64,000 nucleotides of DNA, from NCBI RefSeq assembly GCF_014646355.1, contig NZ_BMNH01000004.1, positions 201,100 through 265,099 of the forward strand, in the 5' to 3' direction. Position numbers and translations under genes: made by a program. Shown here piece by piece: positions 41,949 through 49,615 of this stretch. Every line of letters starts with the position of its first letter. The stretch's first letter is position 1. The notes beneath the pieces were generated by a model, which was not told the origin of the DNA, did not search any database, and worked only from the letters and a program-made list of their open reading frames with translations. The DNA is from Nonomuraea cavernae. Its GTDB lineage: Bacteria; Actinomycetota; Actinomycetes; Streptosporangiales; Streptosporangiaceae.

Positions 41949-43093
41949 GCCTCCACCCCCAGCACCACCGTGGCGTGCGTGGACAGGATGCCTCCCGTGC
42001 CGTGGGCGAGCGCGAGCCGCGCGCCCGGAACCTGGCGGGCTCCCGCCTCGCCGCGTAGTTGCGCCACCGCCTCGATCAGCAGCAGGATGCCGAGCTGGCC
42101 CGGGTGGCAGTAGGACAGGCCGCCGCCCGAGGTGTTGAGCGGGAGGTCGCCGCCGGGACGGATCCGCCCGTCCGCGATCCAGCCGAGCGCCTCGCCCCGG
42201 CCGCAGAAGCCCAGCGCCTCCAGCGTCAGCGCCACCGTGATCGTGAACGAGTCGTACACCTGGACCACGTCGATGTCGGCCGGGGTCACCCCCGCCCGGC
42301 CGAACGCGTCCGCCCCGGAGCCGACGGCGCCGGTCACGGTCAGGTCGGGCACGGCGGTCATGGAGGTGTTGGTGGTGCGCTCGCCGTAGCCGAGGATCTC
42401 GACCGGCTTCTTCCGCAGGTCGCGGGCCCGTTCCAGGGTGGTCAGCACGATCGCGCCGCCGCCGTCGGTGACCAGGCAGCAGTCCAGCGCGGTCAGCGGG
42501 CTGGAGATCGGCTTGGCGCCGACCACTTCCGCCGCGGTCAGCGGGCGCGTGCCGTAGCGGAAGGCGGCCGGATTCAGCAGCGCCCACTCGCGCGCCGCGA
42601 CCGCGATCTCGGCCAGCTCCTCGTGCGTGCCGCCGAAGTCGTGCAGGTAGCGCTGCGCGGCCATCGCGTAGTAGGAGAGCGGGTAGAGCGGGCCGTACGG
42701 GGTCTCGAACTGCGCCTCCGGCGTGTGCTCCTCGACCACGCCGCCGAGCGAGCGCGAACGGGCCGAGCGCTGGTTGGAGGCGAAGCTGATGACGACCGTC
42801 TCGGCCTGGCCGGCCTGGATCGCCTGGGTGGCGCGGGCCACGAACATCTCGAACGCCGAGCCGCCCGCGAACGTCGAGTCGGTCCAGCGCGGCCGCAGCC
42901 CGAAGTAGTCGGCCAGCTGGGTCGCCGAGAACCGGGAGACGCCGGTCGTGGCGAGGCCGTCGACGTCGCGCAGGCTCAAGCCCGCGTCGGCGAGCGCCCG
43001 GCCGACCGCCTGCGCCTGCAGCCCGAGGATCGACTTGCCGGTGACGCCGAGGTCGCACTCGGCGGCGCCGACGATGGCGACACCTGTGCTCAC
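41945..43093 (-). CDS. Ltp2/SCP-x-like thiolase-fold protein (probable retro-aldolase)
   Basis: A 382-aa thiolase-fold protein. The position of the thiolase nucleophile reads FAGGSAF (residues 75-81), with no cysteine, so ordinary thiolysis is unlikely. Later motifs VYDSFTITVALTLEALG and NTSGGGLSYCHPGQLG include two tyrosines in places that recall the catalytic tyrosines of Ltp2, a retro-aldolase of steroid degradation. It adjoins a DUF35 protein and two MaoC-like genes, the same partners as in the ChsH1-ChsH2-Ltp2 set. It likely cleaves a beta-hydroxyacyl-CoA. GTG start at 43093. Confidence 0.85.
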   Translation of the reverse strand: MSTGVAIVGAAECDLGVTGKSILGLQAQAVGRALADAGLSLRDVDGLATTGVSRFSATQLADYFGLRPRWTDSTFAGGSAFEMFVARATQAIQAGQAETVVISFASNQRSARSRSLGGVVEEHTPEAQFETPYGPLYPLSYYAMAAQRYLHDFGGTHEELAEIAVAAREWALLNPAAFRYGTRPLTAAEVVGAKPISSPLTALDCCLVTDGGGAIVLTTLERARDLRKKPVEILGYGERTTNTSMTAVPDLTVTGAVGSGADAFGRAGVTPADIDVVQVYDSFTITVALTLEALGFCGRGEALGWIADGRIRPGGDLPLNTSGGGLSYCHPGQLGILLLIEAVAQLRGEAGARQVPGARLALAHGTGGILSTHATVVLGVEA

Positions 43094-43572
43094 TTCGCCC
43101 CCGCCTCACCTGAAGCCGAGTGCGTGCCGGAGTGCGTGCCGGACGTCGCGCCCGGCCCGTCCGGCGTGCCGAGCAGCACCCTGGCGTGCGCGGGCCCGGC
43201 GGCGACCCGGTCCACGCCGCCGTCGGCGCCGACCACGACCACCCGCTGCTCCAGCACCAGGTAGTCGTCGCCCACCTCGGTCACCGTGCCCTCGCAGCGG
43301 ACGGTCTCCTCGGCGAAGACCAGCGCCTTGAAGGAGAAGTCCAGCTTGTGCACGAAGCACCGCGGGCCCAGCCAGTCCTGGATCTGCTCGACCAGCAGCG
43401 CGCCGAACACCTGCCCGTCGACGACCGGCGCCGGGAGCTTCTGCCTCGCGACGAACTCGGGGTCGTAGTGCAGGCGGTACCAGTCCCAGGTGGCCCCCGC
43501 GTAGGCGATCATGTCGGCCAGCCCGATCCGGCGTTCGAGCGGGGGGAGCTCCTGTCCGGCTTCGTACGTCAT
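43090..43572 (-). CDS. MaoC-like hydratase subunit
   Basis: A 160-aa hotdog protein. ATWDWYRLHYDPEFVARQKLP gives the Asp/His-containing helix of MaoC hydratases in the RLHYD form known from ChsH1-type subunits; FSFKALVFAEETVRCEGTV follows. It is paired with the next gene, which carries the other hotdog type, suggesting a heteromeric enoyl-CoA hydratase. The C-terminus has a short Gly/Thr/Ser tail with a doubled SGTH. Coupled on both sides. Confidence 0.87.
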   Translation of the reverse strand: MTYEAGQELPPLERRIGLADMIAYAGATWDWYRLHYDPEFVARQKLPAPVVDGQVFGALLVEQIQDWLGPRCFVHKLDFSFKALVFAEETVRCEGTVTEVGDDYLVLEQRVVVVGADGGVDRVAAGPAHARVLLGTPDGPGATSGTHSGTHSASGEAGAK

Positions 43573-44084
43573 GCCCCGGCTCCCGATGCCCCTGGTTCCA
43601 GCGAAACGAAAATGATGGTCTCCTCGTTCTCCGCGAGCACCTCGCCGTGCTGGTCGGTGTACGTGGCCCGCGAGGTGATGATCAGCATCTCCGAGCCGGA
43701 CCGGGTGGTCTTCTCGGTCGCGTCCGCGATCTCCCAGGTCGCCGTGATGACGTCCTCGGGACGGATCCGGCGGTGGAAGGTGTAGGAGTTGCCGCCGCGC
43801 ACCTTGCGGGTGCCGGCGATCTCGATGCCCCAGTTGTGACCCGCGTCGCCGTCGGGCGTCAACGGCAGGTTGGCGTACTGGTTGGTCTCGCAGATCAGGG
43901 TCGGCGGCGCGGTCACGCCGGACAGGCCCTGCGCCCGGGCGTACTCCGGGTCGGAGTAGAGCGGGTTATGGTCGCCGATCGCGAGGCCGAAGTAGCGGCC
44001 CGACGCGGCGCCGAACTCCTCGGGCGCGGTGTAGACCTTCCTGCGGCCGACGAGCGCCCGGATGTCATCGGTGAGCAGCGTCAT
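43569..44084 (-). CDS. MaoC N-terminal-type (FAS1-like) dehydratase subunit
   Basis: A 171-aa hotdog protein: YFGLAIGDHNPLYSDPEYARAQG is the hydratase motif with Tyr in place of the usual His, then GVTAPPTLICETNQYAN and a hot-dog beta sheet ending EETIIFVSLEPG. The changed His suggests it is the structural or cofactor-side half of a heterodimer with the adjacent RLHYD-type subunit. ATGA overlaps at both ends. Confidence 0.87.
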   Translation of the reverse strand: MTLLTDDIRALVGRRKVYTAPEEFGAASGRYFGLAIGDHNPLYSDPEYARAQGLSGVTAPPTLICETNQYANLPLTPDGDAGHNWGIEIAGTRKVRGGNSYTFHRRIRPEDVITATWEIADATEKTTRSGSEMLIITSRATYTDQHGEVLAENEETIIFVSLEPGASGAGA

Positions 44085-45295
44085 GACGCCTCCTCCGGGT
44101 AGAGCGCGGTCGGGAACACCTCAAGCAGGAACTCCGGCCGCAGCAGCTCCTTGCAGATGGCCCCGGTCGAGGCCGGCCACGGCGGCGACAGCAGCCGCTC
44201 GCGCACCGGAGCGACCACGCGGTAGTCGGGCAGCGCCGACTCGACGCAGAACTCGATCGTCGACAGCAGGTCGGCCGGGCCGAGCCCGGCGTGGGTGAGC
44301 AGGTGCAGGATCGCGCCGTAGGTCTCCTCGGCCTGGGCCCGCAGGTCGCCCGGGTGCAGCGCCTGCTGGGTCTCCATGTCGAGCGCCGCGAACCCCGACA
44401 TGAACAGGGTCCGGCCGGCCCGGACACCGGGCGCGTAGGTGAGGGTGTCGTAGCGGGACCAGCCCGGGTTGACCAGCTCCAGCGGATGCCGCGACGCCGT
44501 CACGTCGATCGCGACCAGCGCCTCCGGGTGGTGCAGGCGGCTCATCAGGATGCCGCCGGCGCCCGGGTAGACGCCCGCGCCGCCGAGCCGCTCCTTGCGC
44601 ACCCGGTGGCTCTTGCGGTAGACCTCGCGCGTCGCCGGGGTCGAGTAGTCGTACGTGGTGACCGCGTTGTCGAGCGACAGCCCGGCCTCGCGCAGCAGCG
44701 CGTCGGCCCGGTCCAGGCAGTAGGCGTACTGGCCGGCGAAGTCGCCGGGGCTCACCACGTCGCCCGAGGCGTCGATCGGCACCATGGTCGGCAGGTGCAC
44801 CGTGCCGTCGTGGCCCTCGCGCACCGGCGACGACACCCACGTGCCGGCCTCGCGCGGCTCACTGGCCGCCAGCAGCTCCGCGCCGCCGCCGGGCATCGCG
44901 TGCAGCTCGACCTCCAGCAGGGCGGCCGAGCGCACCAGGCGTTCGACGACCACCGTCGTGACCGTCGGCCGGTGCGCGCCGAAGACCTCCTCGCGCACGG
45001 CCGCGGCCGCCGCGTAGTCGGCCAGCCCGGCGACCGTGACGTTCTCCGTCACGTGCACGACGTCGTCCGGGCCGAGCCCGGCGGCCTCGATGATGGTCAG
45101 CACCTTGCGGTAGGCGATGCGCGCCTGTTGCTCCATGGTGCCCGAGACGGTCATCTTGCCGACGGCCGCGTCGTGCGCGGCGGCCGTGTGGCCGGAGGAC
45201 CAGGCCACGCCGTCCTCGGTCAGGCCGAGGCAGAAGGTGAACCCCTCGTACGGGAACCAGGGGAACTCGGCGGGTTTGATCGCTCGCAACGTCAT
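44081..45295 (-). CDS. Triple RidA-domain fusion protein
   Basis: A 404-aa protein that contains three consecutive YjgF/RidA-type domains: about residues 10-140, 145-265 and 270-404. Each has the helix with EAAGLGPDDVV, REAGLSLDNAV or THAGLGPADLL and a final strand like LLEVELHA, LVAIDVTAS or LLEVFPTAL. RidA is a homotrimer with active sites between subunits, so a single chain with three domains would form a pseudo-trimer. The arginine used by canonical enamine/imine deaminases is not obvious in domains 2 and 3, so only some sites may be active. The place in an acyl-CoA operon suggests removal of a reactive enamine, or a different lyase-like use of the fold. Confidence 0.85.
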   Translation of the reverse strand: MTLRAIKPAEFPWFPYEGFTFCLGLTEDGVAWSSGHTAAAHDAAVGKMTVSGTMEQQARIAYRKVLTIIEAAGLGPDDVVHVTENVTVAGLADYAAAAAVREEVFGAHRPTVTTVVVERLVRSAALLEVELHAMPGGGAELLAASEPREAGTWVSSPVREGHDGTVHLPTMVPIDASGDVVSPGDFAGQYAYCLDRADALLREAGLSLDNAVTTYDYSTPATREVYRKSHRVRKERLGGAGVYPGAGGILMSRLHHPEALVAIDVTASRHPLELVNPGWSRYDTLTYAPGVRAGRTLFMSGFAALDMETQQALHPGDLRAQAEETYGAILHLLTHAGLGPADLLSTIEFCVESALPDYRVVAPVRERLLSPPWPASTGAICKELLRPEFLLEVFPTALYPEEAS

Positions 45296-46665
45296 CTGAA
45301 CTCCTGCCTGCTGTGAATGAAGCCGGCCGCGGCACGCATGACCGCGGCGGCGTCCGGCTGCTGGTCGAGCGACTCGATCGTTTCGACCAGCTCGGTCGCC
45401 GGGCCGCCCGCGTTGCCCTCGAACTTGGCGATCAGGGAGGCGCGGCTGAGCGGGTTGTCGCCGCCGCCCTCGCTGCGCCGGACGGCCCCGGTCACCTCGC
45501 GACCGTCCTTGAGCGTGACGGTGACGCGGCCCGGGGCGTCGGCGGCGACGACGCCGGGGAAGTCGGTCACGTCCCAGCGGACCCGGGCGGCCAGCTCGCT
45601 CACCTCGGGCCGGGCGATGGAGCCGGTCTCGAACGTGCCGAGGCTCAGCCCGCCGTCGGTCACCAGCGCCGCCACGGTCCACGGGAGCGAGAACTTGGCG
45701 GCGTACGGGCTGGCCGGGCGGGTCAGGTCACGGGAGGTGTCGCAGACCACCGAGGCCGAGTCGGGGTGGACCTGGGCACGGATCCCGGCGACGTCGCCGG
45801 GGCCGAACGGCTCGCGCGCCATCGCCTCCAGCGTCGCGCCCACGGTCGCGTGCGAGAGCTGGCAGGCGGCGTACGGCTTGATCCCGATCCGGGTGGTCTC
45901 CCAGCTCTCGCCGAGGCCGGCGACGATCGACGGCAGGTCGGCCGGTGCGGCCGAGAGCGTGTCGAAGACGCCGTGCGGGCCGTCGAAGACCGTCTCGGGC
46001 CCGGTCGCGCCGGCCGCGGCCAGGCGGGCCGCGATGATGCCCGCCTGCGAGGCGAACCCCGGATGCAGCTGCTTGGTCGACGCCCCGGTGCCGAGGAAGG
46101 CCAGCAGGCCGCCCGCCTGGCTGCCCGCGATGCCCAGCGCGGCGACCGCCCGTTCGGCGTCGAGGCCGAGCAGCCGCGCGGTGACCAGGGCCGAGGAGAA
46201 GACGCCGGCGACCATGGTGGCGTGCAGTCCGCGGGCGTGGAAGCCGTGCGGAGCGGCGGCGGCCACCCGGCAGACGGTCTCGTAGCCGACCACGGCCGCG
46301 GTCAGCACCTCGCGGCCCGTCGCGCCGACCTGCTGGCCCACGGCGAACGCGGCCGGCAGCACGACGGCGGTGGCGTGCACGAGCCCGCCCGCGTGCGTGT
46401 CGTCGAAGTCGAGGGCGTGCACGAGCGTGCCGTTGGCCAGCGCGGCGGCGGGCGCCGAGAGCAGCTCGCCGGTGCCCAGGATCGCCGCCTCGGGCGGTCC
46501 GCCGAGTCCGCGCGCCACCTCGATCGCGGGCGTCGCGGCCCCGGTGCGGTAGGCGCCGAGCGCGGTGCCGAACCCGTCGAGCAGGTGCCGGACGGCTGCC
46601 CGGCGCACCGGCTCGGGGATCTCGGTGACCCCGAGCCCCCACACCGCCAGCTCCCGTGCGATCAT
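45292..46665 (-). CDS. MmgE/PrpD family protein
   Basis: A 457-aa protein with the MmgE/PrpD fold: helical N-terminal domain LANGTLVHALDFDDTHAGG and VHATAVVLPAAFAVGQQ, then GASTKQLHPGFASQAGIIAA and a smaller C-terminal domain from IGIKPYAACQLSHATV. Family members are 2-methylcitrate dehydratase, cis-aconitate decarboxylase (itaconate synthase) and iminodisuccinate epimerase. LDFDDTHAGG is the conserved active-site loop. The reaction here is not determined; the CaiB and CitE neighbours point to a branched C4-C6 di- or tricarboxylate intermediate. Confidence 0.9.
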   Translation of the reverse strand: MIARELAVWGLGVTEIPEPVRRAAVRHLLDGFGTALGAYRTGAATPAIEVARGLGGPPEAAILGTGELLSAPAAALANGTLVHALDFDDTHAGGLVHATAVVLPAAFAVGQQVGATGREVLTAAVVGYETVCRVAAAAPHGFHARGLHATMVAGVFSSALVTARLLGLDAERAVAALGIAGSQAGGLLAFLGTGASTKQLHPGFASQAGIIAARLAAAGATGPETVFDGPHGVFDTLSAAPADLPSIVAGLGESWETTRIGIKPYAACQLSHATVGATLEAMAREPFGPGDVAGIRAQVHPDSASVVCDTSRDLTRPASPYAAKFSLPWTVAALVTDGGLSLGTFETGSIARPEVSELAARVRWDVTDFPGVVAADAPGRVTVTLKDGREVTGAVRRSEGGGDNPLSRASLIAKFEGNAGGPATELVETIESLDQQPDAAAVMRAAAGFIHSRQEFR

Positions 46666-47903
46666 CGCGCGGACGCCTCCGCCTCGACGCCGGGCACCGT
46701 GCCGGGGTCGCCGAACGCGCCCTGCGCGGCCAGCTCGCGGACCGTCGCCTCGTCGTAGCCGGCGATGTCGCGCACCACCAGCTCGAAGTCCTCGTTGCGG
46801 AGCGGCGCCCGGCGGTAGGACGGCGGCTGGTCGCCGACCCGCACGGGGGAGGCGATCTGCTCGACCGTGCCGAAGCGCGGGTGCTCGGTCGTCACCCGCA
46901 GGCCGCGCGCCTTGGTGTGCTCCTCCTCCATGGCCTGGGCCACGTCGTTGATCGGGCCGCAGGGGATCGCGGCCGCGTAGAGCACCTCCAGCCACTCGGC
47001 CACGGTGCGCCGCGTGAAGATCTCCTCCAGCAGCGGGAGCAGCTCGGCGCTGTTGCGCTGCCGGTCGGCGAACGAGCCGAACCGGGAGCCGGGCTCGGCC
47101 CACTCGGGGTGGCCCACGACCTTGGCGAGCCGGGCCCAGAACTTCTCCTTCGCGCAGCCGACCACCAGCCAGCCGTCGCTCGCCTCGAACGCCTGGAACG
47201 GCACCAGCGAGGGGTGCGCCGAGTGCCGGGTGCGGACCGGGGTGAACCCGGCGTTCAGGTGCCAGGTCGCCGGGTAGGTCAGCAGCCCGATGGCCGTGTC
47301 GTACAGGCTGACGTCGCAGTCCATGCCGACGCCGTCGCGGCGGGCCGCGTGCAGCCCGGCCAGCAGCGCGATGGCGGCGACGAACCCGCCCGAGTAGTCG
47401 ACCAGCGACAGCCCCGACTTGGCGGGCGGCCCGTCGGGCTCGCCGGTCAGGTCCATCCAGCCGGCCAGGCCCTGCAGGATGTAGTCGTAGCCCGGCTCCT
47501 TGCTCCTCGGGCCGGTCATCCCGAACCCGGTGAGCGAGCAGCAGACGATGGCCGGGTTGAGGTGCTTGAGATCGTCGTAGGTGATGCCGATCTTCTTGGG
47601 CACGTCGCCGCGCAGGTTGGAGTAGACCACGTCGGAGACCTTCACCAGGTCCTCGAAGACCTTGCGGCCGGCCGGCGTCGACAGGTCGAGCGACAGGCTG
47701 CGCTTGTTGCGGTTGAAGGTCTCGAAGAAGAGGGAGTCCTCCTCCTCACCGTACGGCGGGACGTAGCGGCCGACGTCGCCGCCCACCCGCGGGTCCTCGA
47801 TCTTGATGACCTCGGCGCCCAGGTCCGCGAGGTGGACGCTGCCGAACGGTCCGGCGCCGTACTGCTCGACGGCGATGATCCGGACGTCTTCCAGTGGTTT
47901 CAT
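46662..47903 (-). CDS. CaiB/BaiF family III CoA transferase
   Basis: A 413-aa CoA transferase. Motifs: MKPLEDVRIIAVEQYGAGPFG, LADLGAEVIKIEDPRVGGD, KRSLSLDLSTPAGRKVFEDLV, and SGLSLVDYSGG with the catalytic aspartate expected for class III transferases. It moves CoA between a thioester and an organic acid, for example succinyl-CoA to itaconate. ATG at 47903 overlaps the LLM gene stop. With the MaoC hydratases and CitE lyase in this operon it forms an itaconate-pathway-like trio. Confidence 0.93.
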   Translation of the reverse strand: MKPLEDVRIIAVEQYGAGPFGSVHLADLGAEVIKIEDPRVGGDVGRYVPPYGEEEDSLFFETFNRNKRSLSLDLSTPAGRKVFEDLVKVSDVVYSNLRGDVPKKIGITYDDLKHLNPAIVCCSLTGFGMTGPRSKEPGYDYILQGLAGWMDLTGEPDGPPAKSGLSLVDYSGGFVAAIALLAGLHAARRDGVGMDCDVSLYDTAIGLLTYPATWHLNAGFTPVRTRHSAHPSLVPFQAFEASDGWLVVGCAKEKFWARLAKVVGHPEWAEPGSRFGSFADRQRNSAELLPLLEEIFTRRTVAEWLEVLYAAAIPCGPINDVAQAMEEEHTKARGLRVTTEHPRFGTVEQIASPVRVGDQPPSYRRAPLRNEDFELVVRDIAGYDEATVRELAAQGAFGDPGTVPGVEAEASAR

Positions 47904-48934
47904 GAACCGCTCCCTGTGAGGTCTGCCATGAGGGACAGGAGCTCGTCCTGTGCCGCGCGCGTCTCGGCGGTGGTGAGCCCGTGGGTGGGCGGGCTCAGCT
48001 TGACCGAGTCGGCCTTGCCCTCGTACGCCGCGATGCGCTCGGCCACCTGGTCGCGGTCGCCCGCCATGGTGAGCGCGTCGACCATCTCGACGGACACGGA
48101 GTCGGCGAGGTATTCGGCGCCCTTGCCCTGGCGGAACGCGTCGATGACGGCCTGCTGCTGGTCGGCCAGGCCGTGGAAGGCGAAGAAGTCGGCGTAGGTG
48201 CGGACGCTCGCGTAGAACCCGACCAGGCCCGTCACGCGGCGCACGGCCGTGCTCCGGTCCTTGGAGACGGAGCAGCAGGCGGAGACGACGACGTCGACGT
48301 CCTCCCGCTTCTTGCCCGGCACGCCGGCGATCCCGGTCTCCAGCTCGGGCAGGATCCGCTCGCTCAGGTAGCGCGGCGAGCAGAGCTCGTGGCTGATCCA
48401 GCCGTCGCCGATGGCCCCGGACAGCCGGGTCATCGCCGGCCCCATCGCGGCCAGGTAGATCGGGATGTCCGTGCGCTGGACGCCGAAGGGCCGCTCGTAG
48501 CCGCGGATGCGCATCGGCTCGTACTCGCCGGGCAGGTCGATCTGCTCGCCTGTTGCGCATTTCTCCCAGAAGTGGCGGATGTTGCGCACCGCCTCGCGCA
48601 TGTGGCCGACCGGCTTGCCGAAGCGGACGTTGTGCCAGTCCTCGTTCAGCCGCTGCACGCCGGTGCCGAGGCCGAGGACGAAGCGCCCGCCGGACAGCTC
48701 GTCGACGTCCAGCGCCTCCAGCGCGGTGATCATGGGACTGCGGGTGAACGCGAGCGCGATGGCGGTGCCGATCCGGGCCCGGCTGGTGACCGTGGCCAGC
48801 GCGGCCGCCGCCACGGTCGCGCTGCGGTGCAGCTCGGGGACCCAGATGACCTCGGCGCCGGCGGCCTCGGCTCGGCGGGCCACGTCCATGAGCTCCACCA
48901 GGGTCTCACCCCACGGGGCGAAGGTGATCCTCAC
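47900..48934 (-). CDS. LLM-class F420-dependent oxidoreductase
   Basis: A 344-aa LLM protein: VRITFAPWGETLVELMDVARRAEAAGAEVIWVPELHR, then SRARIGTAIALAFTRSPMITALEALDVDELSGGRFVLGLGTGVQRLNE, typical of F420-binding LLM enzymes. It is distinct from the 300-aa paralogue at 35537. Possibly an F420-dependent dehydrogenase or desaturase of a pathway intermediate. GTG at 48934 overlaps the MaoC gene stop (GTGA). Confidence 0.92.
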   Translation of the reverse strand: MRITFAPWGETLVELMDVARRAEAAGAEVIWVPELHRSATVAAAALATVTSRARIGTAIALAFTRSPMITALEALDVDELSGGRFVLGLGTGVQRLNEDWHNVRFGKPVGHMREAVRNIRHFWEKCATGEQIDLPGEYEPMRIRGYERPFGVQRTDIPIYLAAMGPAMTRLSGAIGDGWISHELCSPRYLSERILPELETGIAGVPGKKREDVDVVVSACCSVSKDRSTAVRRVTGLVGFYASVRTYADFFAFHGLADQQQAVIDAFRQGKGAEYLADSVSVEMVDALTMAGDRDQVAERIAAYEGKADSVKLSPPTHGLTTAETRAAQDELLSLMADLTGSGS

Positions 48935-49458
48935 GCGTCGTCCTCGGCCGTGAAGGGCTTCTTCGCCGTGGGGAAGATGTTCTCCAGCTGCTCGGCGCCC
49001 CGCTTGTAGACGTAGAAGGTGCGCTTGAAGGAGCACACCTCGTCGCCGTCCTGGTTGAGGGTCCGGGTGCGGATGGAGACGATGCCGGCGTGCGGGCGGC
49101 TCTTGGACTCGCGCTTCTCCAGGACCAGCGACTCGCTGTAGAGGGTGTCGCCGGCGAAGACCGGGTGCGTCATCTTGATGTCGTCCCAGCCCAGGTTGGC
49201 GAACGCGTTCTGGGTGGTGTCGGTGACGCTCTGGCCCACCGCGATGGCCACGGTCAGCGTGGAGACGACCAGCGGCTTGCCGAACTCGGAGCGCGCGGCG
49301 TACTCGCTGTTGAAGTGCATCTGGTTCGTGTTCATCGTGAGCAGCGTGAACCAGGTGTTGTCGGTCTCCGTGACGGTGCGGCCGAGAGGATGCCGGTAGA
49401 CGTCACCCACCTCGAAGTCCTCGAAGAATCGCCCTTTCCACCCATCCTTGGCCGTCAT
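48931..49458 (-). CDS. MaoC-type dehydratase, first gene of the long operon
   Basis: A 175-aa hydratase. FFEDFEVGDVYRHPLGRTVTETDNTWFTLLTMNTNQMHFNSEYAARSEFGKPLVVSTL contains the R-hydratase helix, with the catalytic His in NQMHFN. Similar proteins occur next to CaiB transferases and CitE lyases and hydrate mesaconyl-/itaconyl-CoA-type substrates. GAAGGGA precedes the ATG at 49458. A GTCAGACATAT operator-like element lies 36-46 bp upstream. Confidence 0.9.
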   Translation of the reverse strand: MTAKDGWKGRFFEDFEVGDVYRHPLGRTVTETDNTWFTLLTMNTNQMHFNSEYAARSEFGKPLVVSTLTVAIAVGQSVTDTTQNAFANLGWDDIKMTHPVFAGDTLYSESLVLEKRESKSRPHAGIVSIRTRTLNQDGDEVCSFKRTFYVYKRGAEQLENIFPTAKKPFTAEDDA

Positions 49459-49493
49459 CGGCTTCCCTTCGCTTCGCACCCTGAAAGGTTAAA

Positions 49494-49504
49494 GTCAGAC
49501 ATAT
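49494..49504. promoter_or_regulatory. FadR-type operator candidate before the 11-gene operon
   Basis: GTCAGACATAT, core GTCAGAC at 49494-49500, upstream of the first MaoC gene of the long minus-strand operon. A second, weaker copy (TACATCAGAG at 49619-49628) lies about 120 bp further up, over the stop codon of the E1-like gene. Confidence 0.55.
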
Positions 49505-49615
49505 AAAGTGTAGAGCATGCCAGGCAACCCTGTCCAAGGATCGGCGGGGGTTGACCCGTGCTGGAATCGGGCACTTCACCTCGTCCAGCCTGGAAGCGCT
49601 TGACGCCTACGTAGC

